Source: CAZIKB01 sp964539665 (lineage in GTDB: Bacteria; Zhuqueibacterota; Zhuqueibacteria; Oceanimicrobiales; Oceanimicrobiaceae). Taken from it: a stretch of 26,994 bases of DNA. Below the pieces are notes generated by a model. It did no database searches and was not told where the DNA came from. It saw only the letters and a list, made by a program, of their open reading frames with translations. Both the position numbers and the translations under genes were made by a program. The stretch covers positions 1-26,994 of the forward strand of contig CAZIKB010000090.1 of NCBI GenBank assembly GCA_964539665.1, in the 5' to 3' direction. Of this stretch, positions 1-7,553 are shown piece after piece. Each line of letters begins with the position of its first letter. The stretch's first letter is position 1.

Positions 1-34
1 TAACAAACATTCAATTATGCGACTTCGTGTCGCA

Positions 35-87
35 ACCTAACGCCTGGCTCACCTGACGCAGGGCTGGTGACGCACCAAACGTTATAT
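35..87 (-). other. Putative integron attC site (left-most, short)
   Basis: The site runs from ACCTAAC (35-41, fits RYYYAAC) to GTTATAT (81-87). Read on the minus strand it ends in GTTAGGT, a perfect GTTRRRY core. Between the cores, CTGGCTCACC pairs with GGTGACGCACCAA, leaving a short loop, as expected for a folded attC bottom strand. At 53 bp it is near the lower limit for attC. It lies on the 3' side of the leftward cassette genes, matching the other two sites. Core conservation at 81-87 is imperfect, so confidence is moderate. Confidence 0.5.
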
Positions 88-170
88 CAAAATTGATTGT
101 TAACCGCTGCACTATTTTTACGGATTTCATCATCCGCCCTTCGTTCAGCGAGCAGCCAGATGCTAGACGA

Positions 171-710
171 TCATTTAAAGACATTAGGCAGTTCTCTATA
201 AAAATCCACTGTTAAAGATTTCACTACTATTGAAATTACTATTGCACTAATCAAGATAATAAAGAATCTTGCCTTTGATTTCGATTTATAAATTGAACTA
301 AATGTAAACTGCAAAGCATACACGGTCTGAGAAAGTAAAAATGAAATGGTCAAGAATGCTGGTAAGGTGAATGCGTTTCCTGGCACAAATATTATGCTGT
401 CCAATGCGCGCGATTCCCAAATAAGGCCTTGATATCCAATCGACGCAAAATAACTCTCCATCTGGCGAAGATACATCGAGATCAATCCCATCTTACCATT
501 TATGGCCACCATCTCAAAGAAGAATACTAAGTAAACTGACAAAGCAATAAGTAATATGGTTTTGTTACTTCTGAGTTTTTCGTGTAAAATCAAATAAAAA
601 AGTACGAAGACTATTTCGATGGCAAAGACAAGTATGAATAAGCGCATTTCTAGATTTAGAATTTGCTCTTTCCTTGCAATAAATTCTTGAATTAATAAGT
701 CTTTGTCCAT
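171..710 (-). CDS. Unknown four-helix membrane protein, integron cassette gene
   Basis: I do not recognise this 179-aa protein. It has a short charged amphipathic N-terminus (residues 1-20), then about four hydrophobic segments at roughly 22-42, 50-69, 115-137 and 148-166, and no signal-peptide cleavage site. It is therefore probably an inner-membrane protein. The ATG at 710 lies 8 nt after the stop of the upstream gene (719-1411). A GAGGTGA ribosome-binding sequence overlaps that stop, so the two genes look translationally coupled. Both share the layout of a short soluble N-terminal helix followed by membrane helices, which suggests a paired membrane complex. They sit between attC-like sites at 35-87 and 1456-1577, so they form one two-gene cassette. 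No function can be assigned. Confidence 0.75.
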   Translation of the reverse strand: MDKDLLIQEFIARKEQILNLEMRLFILVFAIEIVFVLFYLILHEKLRSNKTILLIALSVYLVFFFEMVAINGKMGLISMYLRQMESYFASIGYQGLIWESRALDSIIFVPGNAFTLPAFLTISFLLSQTVYALQFTFSSIYKSKSKARFFIILISAIVISIVVKSLTVDFYRELPNVFK

Positions 711-718
711 AAGTCACC

Positions 719-1411
719 TCATTTGATAACAAATAAAAACGTAACTAAAAAGAGTAATAGTGAAATCCCCAAAGCACCAACTTTTAGCATCAACCACGGT
801 GGAGTATAGGTGTCCGTTTTGCGTTGGAATTTATTTGTAAGGTAAAGCTCAAGCAAAGCTAAATAAAGCGTAAAAGTTAAGAACACAAACAAAAATATGA
901 CTGATATATACGCTTGAACTGGATGTATAGTATAAAAACCTTTTAAATCTACTAGACGCAGAGAAAAAATTGAAACTCCCAAAACTTGAATAACCCATAA
1001 TACTACGACAATATCTCTAGTTCGAACTGCTAACCCTTTTAAATCATTATTCCAAATATCCCATTCTGTAAAAGAGCTCGGCATCTTTTTCTTACTTTTC
1101 TTGACAATGTCACAAATATCGTCATTAACATTTATGTGAATAAATTTTGCAAACGCCATTGACCATGCTGATTGTGAGATACCGTGTATGATAATACAAA
1201 AATTTAAAAAGATAAAAATAAAAGCGATTATAGTAAGTTCTGGATCTTTGGAAAGATCGGTTAAGTTAACTTTACCAGTGACCCGTAAACCTATTGCGGC
1301 GTAGAGAGCTGTCAAATATAGAATAACAGTTCGATCAAGTCTTTTGTTATAATCATTGACGCATTGCAACAGTTGATTTTTATGGTCTACCAATAGATCA
1401 AGCAGTTGCAT
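719..1411 (-). CDS. Unknown five-helix membrane protein, integron cassette gene
   Basis: This 230-aa protein has predicted membrane segments near residues 27-43, 60-78, 134-152, 166-190 and 208-228. A basic cytoplasmic-looking loop (KKSKKKM, about 104-110) lies between the second and third. The ATG at 1411 is preceded by AAGGAT about 9 nt upstream. The integron core GTTAGAC (minus strand, 1456-1462) lies a further 45 nt upstream, as expected for the first gene of a cassette. The following gene starts 8 nt after its stop. The family is not recognised. Cassette genes are often stress, toxin-antitoxin or phage-defence genes, so a defence role is possible, but nothing in the sequence proves it. 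Confidence 0.75.
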   Translation of the reverse strand: MQLLDLLVDHKNQLLQCVNDYNKRLDRTVILYLTALYAAIGLRVTGKVNLTDLSKDPELTIIAFIFIFLNFCIIIHGISQSAWSMAFAKFIHINVNDDICDIVKKSKKKMPSSFTEWDIWNNDLKGLAVRTRDIVVVLWVIQVLGVSIFSLRLVDLKGFYTIHPVQAYISVIFLFVFLTFTLYLALLELYLTNKFQRKTDTYTPPWLMLKVGALGISLLLFLVTFLFVIK

Positions 1412-1455
1412 AATAATGATATCCTTTTTATGAATTTTCGTTGATATATTATATC

Positions 1456-1577
1456 GTCTAACACAATTTTCACACGCACTTTTTCAAGACTTACTTTGAA
1501 AAAAGCGCAAAACGCTGAACTTCAAAATTGCGAAAATTACGCTCCTGAAAAAGTGTCGGGTGGAAAAAATGTTAGAC
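1456..1577 (-). other. Integron attC site
   Basis: GTCTAAC (1456-1462) and GTTAGAC (1571-1577) are perfect RYYYAAC and GTTRRRY cores and exact inverted repeats. The arms continue to pair: ACAATTTTCAC faces GTGGAAAAAATGT-type sequence, and CACTTTTTCA (1478-1487) faces TGAAAAAGTG. The 122-bp element lies between the 3' end of the kinase gene and the 5' end of the next leftward gene, where an attC belongs. The internal part (about 1490-1545) has no ORF. Confidence 0.82.
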
Positions 1578-1612
1578 ACTTTATCAACATAATAATTGAA
1601 ATAAGTTCTTGT

Positions 1613-2740
1613 TCATTTACCTATGTAATTTTTTAGGAAATTATCAAACTCTTTGATTGAATTGAAGCTACTTATATGTTTTATTTCTACATCTGATACC
1701 TGCCCTTTGAGTATTTCAACAAATAATCCCTTTATTCCCGACATCTGAGGTTCTGTCTTGTGAGTTGCTAAAATAGAACTACTCCGTTCCCCGCCAAAAT
1801 CTATTAGCACTGCTGAACCATCTTTATTTATAAGAACATTAGAACTATGTAGATCGGCATGATATACTCCTTTTGAGTTAGAATACTTAAGGGCGGATAA
1901 TATTTCAGAAAGCCATTTAATCCTCAAACTTATATCTGGCTTAGGTTCCATGGCAAGTTCATCAAATAGCTGACTTCCTTCAATAAGCTCAAGGCGTAAA
2001 CAAGGTTGAGGATTTCCCGATTCTGGATTAATTGTAGCGGCAATATCATAAATATAGACAATATTAGGATGTTTGAGATTAGCCAGACGTTTTGCTTCAA
2101 CAATTAAAGTTTCGTAGCCAATTCCTTGATCCTCATGTAAAATTTTTATGGCTTCCGTTCTACTAAGTTCACTATTAAACCAGCTATAAACCGTGCCAAA
2201 ACCGCCTTCCCCTACGTCTATTTTTTTCAATCCTTTTACGAATCTTAATTCGGAAAGCTCGGGTGTGAGCTGTTCCGTACCGAGAACCTCAATTGTATAA
2301 TTAAATTCCTTATAAAAATGAGTATACGGAATAAAATGAACTTCATAATTTGAAATTGCTGTGTGTTCATTGAGCAGTCCTTTAAGATCCCAGTAGTGGA
2401 TTGATGTCCCTAGTTTCTCTTGGTCTATTTTTAAGGCATATGAAATTTTGTCTGATGAAAAATGTTCTTCTTCAGGAGGATTCTCGTACATAAATTGAGC
2501 CACCTTCAACTGAAGCTCTTGGTGTTCTGGTGGAACGCCAACATAGTCAAGACCGTATGATGTTAATTTAACTGATCCCGCTGCCTCAGCGAAGTAACCT
2601 TCGTCGATGAGTGCTTGCAGATTGTTCATTTGACGGTCATTAAGGGAATGAAGTTCAAAGTTGTTATTCCCTTCAGTCCAGAATTCTTCCGAGTATCTGC
2701 GTAGTAGATTCCATTGGATTTCACGGCTTAAATCTTTCAT
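1613..2740 (-). CDS. Winged-helix domain / Ser-Thr protein kinase-like fusion, integron cassette gene
   Basis: This 375-aa protein has an N-terminal region (1-150) with two winged-helix-like segments. The first contains LHSLNDRQMNNLQALIDEGY and a following beta-wing pattern; the second is around 90-145. A eukaryotic-type kinase domain follows. Its glycine loop is VGEGGFGTV (176-184), the ATP lysine is in AIKI (K199), the helix-C glutamate is near 215, the catalytic loop is HADLHSSN (294-301, D296 and N301), and the metal-binding motif is DFG (314-316). The core catalytic residues are present, with HAD in place of HRD. The C-lobe after DFG is only about 60 residues, so it is compact or shortened, and no APE motif is evident. 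The minus-strand core GTTAGAT lies 21 nt before the start codon. Its role may be signalling or defence; this is inference. Confidence 0.85.
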   Translation of the reverse strand: MKDLSREIQWNLLRRYSEEFWTEGNNNFELHSLNDRQMNNLQALIDEGYFAEAAGSVKLTSYGLDYVGVPPEHQELQLKVAQFMYENPPEEEHFSSDKISYALKIDQEKLGTSIHYWDLKGLLNEHTAISNYEVHFIPYTHFYKEFNYTIEVLGTEQLTPELSELRFVKGLKKIDVGEGGFGTVYSWFNSELSRTEAIKILHEDQGIGYETLIVEAKRLANLKHPNIVYIYDIAATINPESGNPQPCLRLELIEGSQLFDELAMEPKPDISLRIKWLSEILSALKYSNSKGVYHADLHSSNVLINKDGSAVLIDFGGERSSSILATHKTEPQMSGIKGLFVEILKGQVSDVEIKHISSFNSIKEFDNFLKNYIGK

Positions 2741-2760
2741 AGTTTTTCAACATTTTATTG

Positions 2761-2894
2761 ATCTAACGACCTGCGACTAACCGGCGCTGTCGTCGAAACC
2801 ACTGAACTCTGATTTTTTTCAAATCTTTGATGTGTGCACTTGACCAAGAAATCACGCTCCCGCGGCAGCGCCCGTGTGAAGCCGCTTGTTAGAC
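2761..2894 (-). other. Integron attC site
   Basis: ATCTAAC (2761-2767) and GTTAGAC (2888-2894) fit the RYYYAAC and GTTRRRY cores and pair with each other. An inner inverted repeat, GGCGCTG (2783-2789) with CAGCGCC (2866-2872), gives the expected second stem. The 134-bp element lies 21 nt upstream of the kinase gene and 5 nt past the stop of the gene to its right. That is standard cassette spacing. Confidence 0.85.
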
Positions 2895-2898
2895 ATTT

Positions 2899-3856
2899 CT
2901 AAAACAGTAATCCAATCAAGAACTTAAGTCCATCGACAATGATCGGTTTGAGTAACGCCAAAACCAATGTCGCAAGGAAAACTCTATGCGCGATTGCTCC
3001 ACCTTTCAGAGATGACTTCACTTCGAGATAAGGGAAAAGCCAACGCGCATAATTGAATAGAAATCTAAAGGCGAGCAGTATTACAANNNNNNNNNNGATC
3101 ATGCTGTTTAATTACATGTCCTATAATGTGTATTACAATAAACAGATAAATATAAATTGCGCCATTAAAAACACCTGATGATGTGTTTGCATATTGACTA
3201 ATAATGGGATTCAGTTTATGTAAGTTCCAAAAAACAAGGGGAGCTGCAAGAAACCAAACCAGAGCATCATAGACGTTGGTTTTATGTAACCATCGAGTCC
3301 TGGTTTTTCGATCACGAAGATGGGCGAGAATCCTCTCGTATGTGCCTTCCACTAAAGTTTCACTTTGGCCCTGAATGGAAATTGAGCTCTGATTTGGAGT
3401 CCCTTGTGATGCACTGGTCGTAAAGTCGAAGATCCTGGGTTTTGAAAAATCGAATTCAATTTTGACAGAATTCGAGGGAATTCTACTGAAGGTGCTCTGA
3501 TAAAAAGAGTAATTATCCAAGGTGATCTTTTCGATTTGATCAGGAAGGATATCTTCGTCAAATATCGATTGATTAAATGCATAAAAGAGTTCCCCGTTGG
3601 AACCATGGATCTGGATACTTACGCGAAGCGCGGTTTCGACATTTCGCCGTCGTATTTCAAAGGCGTCCTCAGATTCACCTGGAGCTTGGCGCAAAAGTGA
3701 TAGCTCGACCTCAAGGGCAGTCTTGTTAAAGTCATTGATTACCTCTGCTACCTTCTTGAAGACTCCAATCTCGAGAACACTAGAAGGAAGCCTAGCGACA
3801 CGTACCTTTGACCTATGAACCTGTTCAAATACGGGGTGTCCGTCTGGCATTTGCAT
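2899..3856 (-). CDS. Unknown protein with soluble N-terminus and C-terminal membrane domain, interrupted by assembly Ns
   Basis: The gene reads leftward from ATG 3856 to a stop at 2899, with ten Ns at 3087-3096. Known bases on the two sides sum to a multiple of three, so the frame stays open if the true gap is zero or a multiple of three. Joined directly, the junction reads HVIKQHD then LVILLAF, giving about 315 aa. Residues 1-200 look soluble, and about four hydrophobic segments follow. A TTG start 9 nt upstream is open, but AAGGA sits only 1 nt from it and 10 nt from the ATG, so I chose the ATG. An integron core (GTTAGAC on the minus strand, 3881-3887) lies just upstream, so this is the first cassette. 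The family is not recognised. Confidence 0.7.
3087..3096. other. Assembly gap (ten Ns)
   Basis: Ten undetermined bases interrupt an otherwise open reading frame. A literal length of 10 shifts the frame and creates two artificial ORFs. A length of 0, 9 or 12 restores one gene. Confidence 0.9.
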
Positions 3857-3880
3857 CTTGTACAAATCCTTCTACTATTA

Positions 3881-3950
3881 GTCTAACTTAAGTTTATTCT
3901 TCCTAAAAAATCTGCTAATTCTTCCTAATAGAGTTTACTTAGGAAGGATA
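3881..3950 (-). other. Possible attI-like integron recombination site with direct repeats
   Basis: The core GTCTAAC (3881-3887; GTTAGAC on the minus strand) stands upstream of the first leftward cassette. Beside it are two exact 11-bp direct repeats, ATTCTTCCTAA at 3896-3906 and 3918-3928, spaced 22 bp apart or about two helical turns. An inverted copy, TTAGGAAG, lies at 3939-3946. Known attI sites combine a core site with extra direct-repeat integrase-binding sites rather than the attC palindrome, so this arrangement fits attI. A normal attC arm is absent here. The inverted copy also forms a hairpin with the second repeat, so a terminator or operator is an alternative. Confidence 0.45.
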
Positions 3951-4510
3951 AACCAGATTAGTTTTTTAAGAAATAGATCTCATAAATAATTATAGACATA
4001 AATGTTACGTGAACATAGAATGAAAATTCCTGCCGGTTTATTCATCACCAACCTGATGGATAAACCAATATCTAAAAAAAAACTTTCACTTAAAAATTAT
4101 TCTCCTTACTTCCCCTGAAAAAAGCGCTGAATCCCTATTGATGTTATATGAAATTCAACTCAAGTAATTACCAGATTACACACCGTTGGAAATTAACAAG
4201 CTTAATTAAGAATTTAAATTACGTTTTCTTATCAAAGGAAATATCGAACCTAGAAGTGTAAATATATAAATAATATTTACATTATTGTCAAGAAAAAACA
4301 ATGTTGTAATTTTAATTGCATTTGGGGCATGCAGCAAGCATCAAACCGACATTAATTTCTTTCAAGTTTATTGAAACATATAAAAAACTTCGCTCGTATT
4401 GTTATTTATTTCCTGTTTTTAGAAAGATATTAGCTTCACCCATACAGCTATATGAGAGATGTAAATTTCACAATTTTTAATTTAAATTATTGGTGTTCAA
4501 TGCGATGCTT
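3951..4510. other. A+T-rich intergenic region, no gene supported
   Basis: About 560 bp of A+T-rich DNA with no ORF of convincing length. An integron integrase gene would normally lie here, divergent from the cassettes, but no tyrosine-recombinase motif was found on either strand. A leftward -10-like TATAAT occurs at 3994-3989 without a good -35. A 32-codon ORF starting near 4020 (+) has no support. Confidence 0.6.
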
Positions 4511-4575
4511 GATACTGGATACTGGATGAAAACACATGTCCCCAGTATCTTGTATCCAGAATCCAGTATCCAGAA
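4511..4575. repeat. Imperfect inverted and tandem repeat built on CTGGAT/ATCCAG
   Basis: The left arm (4511-4527) contains tandem ATACTGGAT units. The right arm (about 4542-4575) contains the complementary ATCCAG units, interrupted by small changes. It can form a long hairpin about 70 bp before the PadR start codon. It resembles a non-coding dispersed repeat; a regulatory role is possible but unproven. Confidence 0.6.
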
Positions 4576-4641
4576 TCATTCTGTTATGATTACTTTATTT
4601 ACAAAAATCAAAACCTTGATTAACCAAACTAAAATAAGCCA

Positions 4642-4959
4642 ATGAAAACCATAACACGTAAAGAAGAACTGATTTTGCTGTCCATTCTTAATCTTCAGAG
4701 TGAAGCTTACCTGATCGCTATTCAAGACCACCTTGCCAAAGTAACTGGCAAGAAGGTCTCCCTGACATCGGTTCATTTGCCATTAAGCCGTTTGGAAAAG
4801 AGCGGTTTGGTAGAGGCTGAATTTGGGGAGGCTACCGCTGTCAGAGGGGGGAGGAGAAAGAAAATTTATAAAATCACCGGTTTGGGATTTAAGGCGCTGA
4901 GCGAATACAAAAAGATTAGTGATGTGCTCTGGGCTGATTACTTGAAACTTGCTACCTGA
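4642..4959 (+). CDS. PadR-family transcriptional regulator
   Basis: This 105-aa protein is a short PadR-type winged helix. Its N-terminal helix-turn-helix segment (TRKEELILLSILNLQSEAYL) is followed by a recognition region and the conserved wing pattern TAVRGGRRKKIYKIT near residues 65-80. A short C-terminal helix serves for dimerisation. PadR proteins are dimeric repressors that often control neighbouring efflux or transporter genes. The permease gene begins 14 nt downstream, so this regulator probably controls the three-permease operon. It parallels the second PadR-permease pair at 15637-18598. In Acidobacteria similar PadR proteins accompany duplicated orphan permeases. Confidence 0.92.
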   Translation: MKTITRKEELILLSILNLQSEAYLIAIQDHLAKVTGKKVSLTSVHLPLSRLEKSGLVEAEFGEATAVRGGRRKKIYKITGLGFKALSEYKKISDVLWADYLKLAT

Positions 4960-4973
4960 CAGGATCGCAACCG

Positions 4974-7553
4974 ATGGGAAAAAGAGTATCTCCACCCAAA
5001 ATATTCATTTATGTGCTTGAAAGGATTATTCTGCCCAATGACCGGGAATCCCTGACCGGAGACTTTGAGGAGATGTATCATTACATTTCGAATGAATCCG
5101 GAAAACTCTTTGCTTTCTTCTGGTATCTGTTCCAAATCATCAAATTGATTCCGTCGTTTATTGCCAATTCAATTCTATGGAGCCTAACAATGTTTAAGAA
5201 TTATTTAACAATCGCATTAAGAAATATTAAGAAATATAAAGCTTATTCATTTATTAATGTCTCTGGACTTGCCGTTGGTCTGGCGGCCTTTATTCTGATC
5301 GGTTTGTATGTTCAATATGAGCTGAGTTTTGATCAGTACCATGAAAATGCAGATCGAATTTATAGAGTTGTGAGGGAACGTTACACATTTACTCCCGCAC
5401 CTTTAGGAGCGACACTGAAAGAGAAATTTCCGGAAGTTGAAGCAGCTACCCGGATTATTCAAAGCACGAAAATGTTGATTTCTCGCGAGCAAGATCATTT
5501 TCTTGAGGAAACATTCTATTGGGCAGGACCTGAAACATTTCAAATTTTCACCATTCCCTTCATAATGGGTGATCCAGAGATAGCATTAAAAAATCCGAAC
5601 TCAATTGTATTGTCCCAAAAAACAGCAAAGAAATATTTTGGCAATGAAGATCCGTTGGGCAAAATATTAACCGTGAATGATCGTACAGATTATATGGTCA
5701 CGGGTGTTTTTCATGAAATGCCTGCAAATTCTCATTTTGTGATGGACATAATTGTCCCATATGCTGATTACTTTCAAATTGAGGGCGGTGACATTACTCA
5801 TTGGGGAGGTAATTTTTCTTATACATACCTTTTATTACAGGAAGGGATCAACACTGCTTTAGTGGAAAGTAAAATTCAATCCATCATCGCGATACCATTA
5901 ATGAAAAGGTACGGTGTTAAAAAGCCTTACTCGCAAGCGTTTTTCCTACAACCAGTTACAGAAATTCATCTTCATTCCCATCGGCAGCAGGAAATATCAG
6001 TGAATAATGATGTTAAAACGATCATTCTTTTTTCATCTATTGCGTTCCTCATTCTTTTTATTGCCTGCATCAATTATATGAATCTGGCAAACGCCCGATC
6101 CATCCGGCGAGGCAAAGAAGTTGGGATGCGAAAAGTGGTCGGCGCCCAGAGAAAACAATTGATTCTGCAATTCTTAGGTGAATCTGTAACCATGGCTGTT
6201 CTGGCGCTGGTCTTTTCAGTCCTAATCGTTCTGTTGACATTGCCAGCCTTTAATAATCTGGTGGAAAGACCACTCAACTTTAATCCCGTCACCAATCCAC
6301 AACTTATTTTGGGACTTGCGTTTATAGTGTTCTTTGTTGGATTATTTGCAGGCAGCTACCCGGCGATAAGTGTGTCTGGGTTCAAACCTATTACAGTTTT
6401 AAGTGGTGTTTTTACAAGAAGCTCCAAAGGTAAGTCTTTACGAAATATTCTTGTTTTATTTCAATTCTCGATTACGATTATTCTCTTCGTTTGTACTTTA
6501 GCAATCAAAGAGCAACTGATTTTAGTGAAAAATATAGATGTCGGTTATAGTAAAGAGCAAATCATTACAATGAGTATTCGCGACCACGCCGTTCATGAAA
6601 ACATAGGGGTAATAAAAACAGAGCTTCTACAAAATTCTGATATTACGGCAGTTTTAACATCGGCCAGGTTACCAAATGATATAGAGACATTCATGTCGAG
6701 ATATTTAAACGCTAACAAGCCGGACGAGCGGATCACCATTTATTATAACACTGTAGACTATAATTTTATAGATCTTTACGACATCCAAATCGTCGAGGGA
6801 AGAAATTTTTCAAAAGATTTCGTTTCTGATGAAAATGGTGTATTCCTGGTGAATGAGGCTGCTGTCAAAGCGGCTGGATGGGATTCACCTGTTGGCAGGT
6901 TATTTACACCATGGAACGGACGGACCGGAGAAATCGTGGGAGTTATGAAAGATTTTCATTTACATTCTCTGCATAGCCCAATTGATCCACTCTATATCTA
7001 CTTAAATCCACGGTCCTTTTCAAATATTTCAATAAAAATAAAGCCAAATAACATCCCGGCAACCATCGATTATTTGAAAGGTATCATGAAAAAATTTTCA
7101 CCCCATTATCCCTTTGAATATTCATTTTTTGATGAGGTGTTTGACAGAGCTTATCACACGGAACAAAGAATGGTGCATATTTTTAGTTCATTTGCAATTT
7201 TGGCAATTTTTATCGCCTGTTTGGGACTTTTTGGACTTTCATCATTCGCAGCAGAACAACGCAAAAAGGAAATTGGGATTCGAAAGGTGCTGGGTGCATC
7301 TGTATCTGGGATAGTTGCTTTGCTCTCAAAAGAAATTATTAAATGGGTTCTCATTGCCAATCTGATCGCCTGGCCAATTGCCTTTTTCGGAATAAATAAA
7401 TGGCTGCAGAGTTTTGCCTACAAAATTGATTTAACAGTTTGGCCATTTCTTTTTGCATGCATGCTAGCTCTATTTATTGCATTAGTTACAGTAAGTTTCC
7501 AAGCAGTTAAAGCAGCAGCTACAAACCCAATGGACAGTTTGAAGTATGAATAA
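4974..7553 (+). CDS. Orphan FtsX/MacB-type ABC permease with N-terminal prefix domain (paralog 1)
   Basis: This 859-aa inner-membrane permease has a prefix of about 75 residues containing the conserved RESLTGDFEEMYHYI segment and a hydrophobic stretch. A first membrane helix near residue 95 (SFINVSGLAVGLAAFILIG) leads into a MacB-like extracytoplasmic domain. An FtsX module with the coupling motif KEVGMRKVVGA follows. A second extracytoplasmic domain ends in a C-terminal FtsX module with KEIGIRKVLGA and the tail NPMDSLKYE. Family knowledge: MacB/LolC-type permeases act with an ABC ATPase in mechanotransmission or efflux. No ATPase gene is nearby, so the partner must be encoded elsewhere. ATG 4974 is used, with AGGAT upstream. 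Its stop overlaps the next start by 8 nt. Confidence 0.9.
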   Translation: MGKRVSPPKIFIYVLERIILPNDRESLTGDFEEMYHYISNESGKLFAFFWYLFQIIKLIPSFIANSILWSLTMFKNYLTIALRNIKKYKAYSFINVSGLAVGLAAFILIGLYVQYELSFDQYHENADRIYRVVRERYTFTPAPLGATLKEKFPEVEAATRIIQSTKMLISREQDHFLEETFYWAGPETFQIFTIPFIMGDPEIALKNPNSIVLSQKTAKKYFGNEDPLGKILTVNDRTDYMVTGVFHEMPANSHFVMDIIVPYADYFQIEGGDITHWGGNFSYTYLLLQEGINTALVESKIQSIIAIPLMKRYGVKKPYSQAFFLQPVTEIHLHSHRQQEISVNNDVKTIILFSSIAFLILFIACINYMNLANARSIRRGKEVGMRKVVGAQRKQLILQFLGESVTMAVLALVFSVLIVLLTLPAFNNLVERPLNFNPVTNPQLILGLAFIVFFVGLFAGSYPAISVSGFKPITVLSGVFTRSSKGKSLRNILVLFQFSITIILFVCTLAIKEQLILVKNIDVGYSKEQIITMSIRDHAVHENIGVIKTELLQNSDITAVLTSARLPNDIETFMSRYLNANKPDERITIYYNTVDYNFIDLYDIQIVEGRNFSKDFVSDENGVFLVNEAAVKAAGWDSPVGRLFTPWNGRTGEIVGVMKDFHLHSLHSPIDPLYIYLNPRSFSNISIKIKPNNIPATIDYLKGIMKKFSPHYPFEYSFFDEVFDRAYHTEQRMVHIFSSFAILAIFIACLGLFGLSSFAAEQRKKEIGIRKVLGASVSGIVALLSKEIIKWVLIANLIAWPIAFFGINKWLQSFAYKIDLTVWPFLFACMLALFIALVTVSFQAVKAAATNPMDSLKYE

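Noticed and set aside
3951..4641. Integron integrase gene beside the attI-like site
   Set aside because: No tyrosine-recombinase motif or long ORF was found on either strand.
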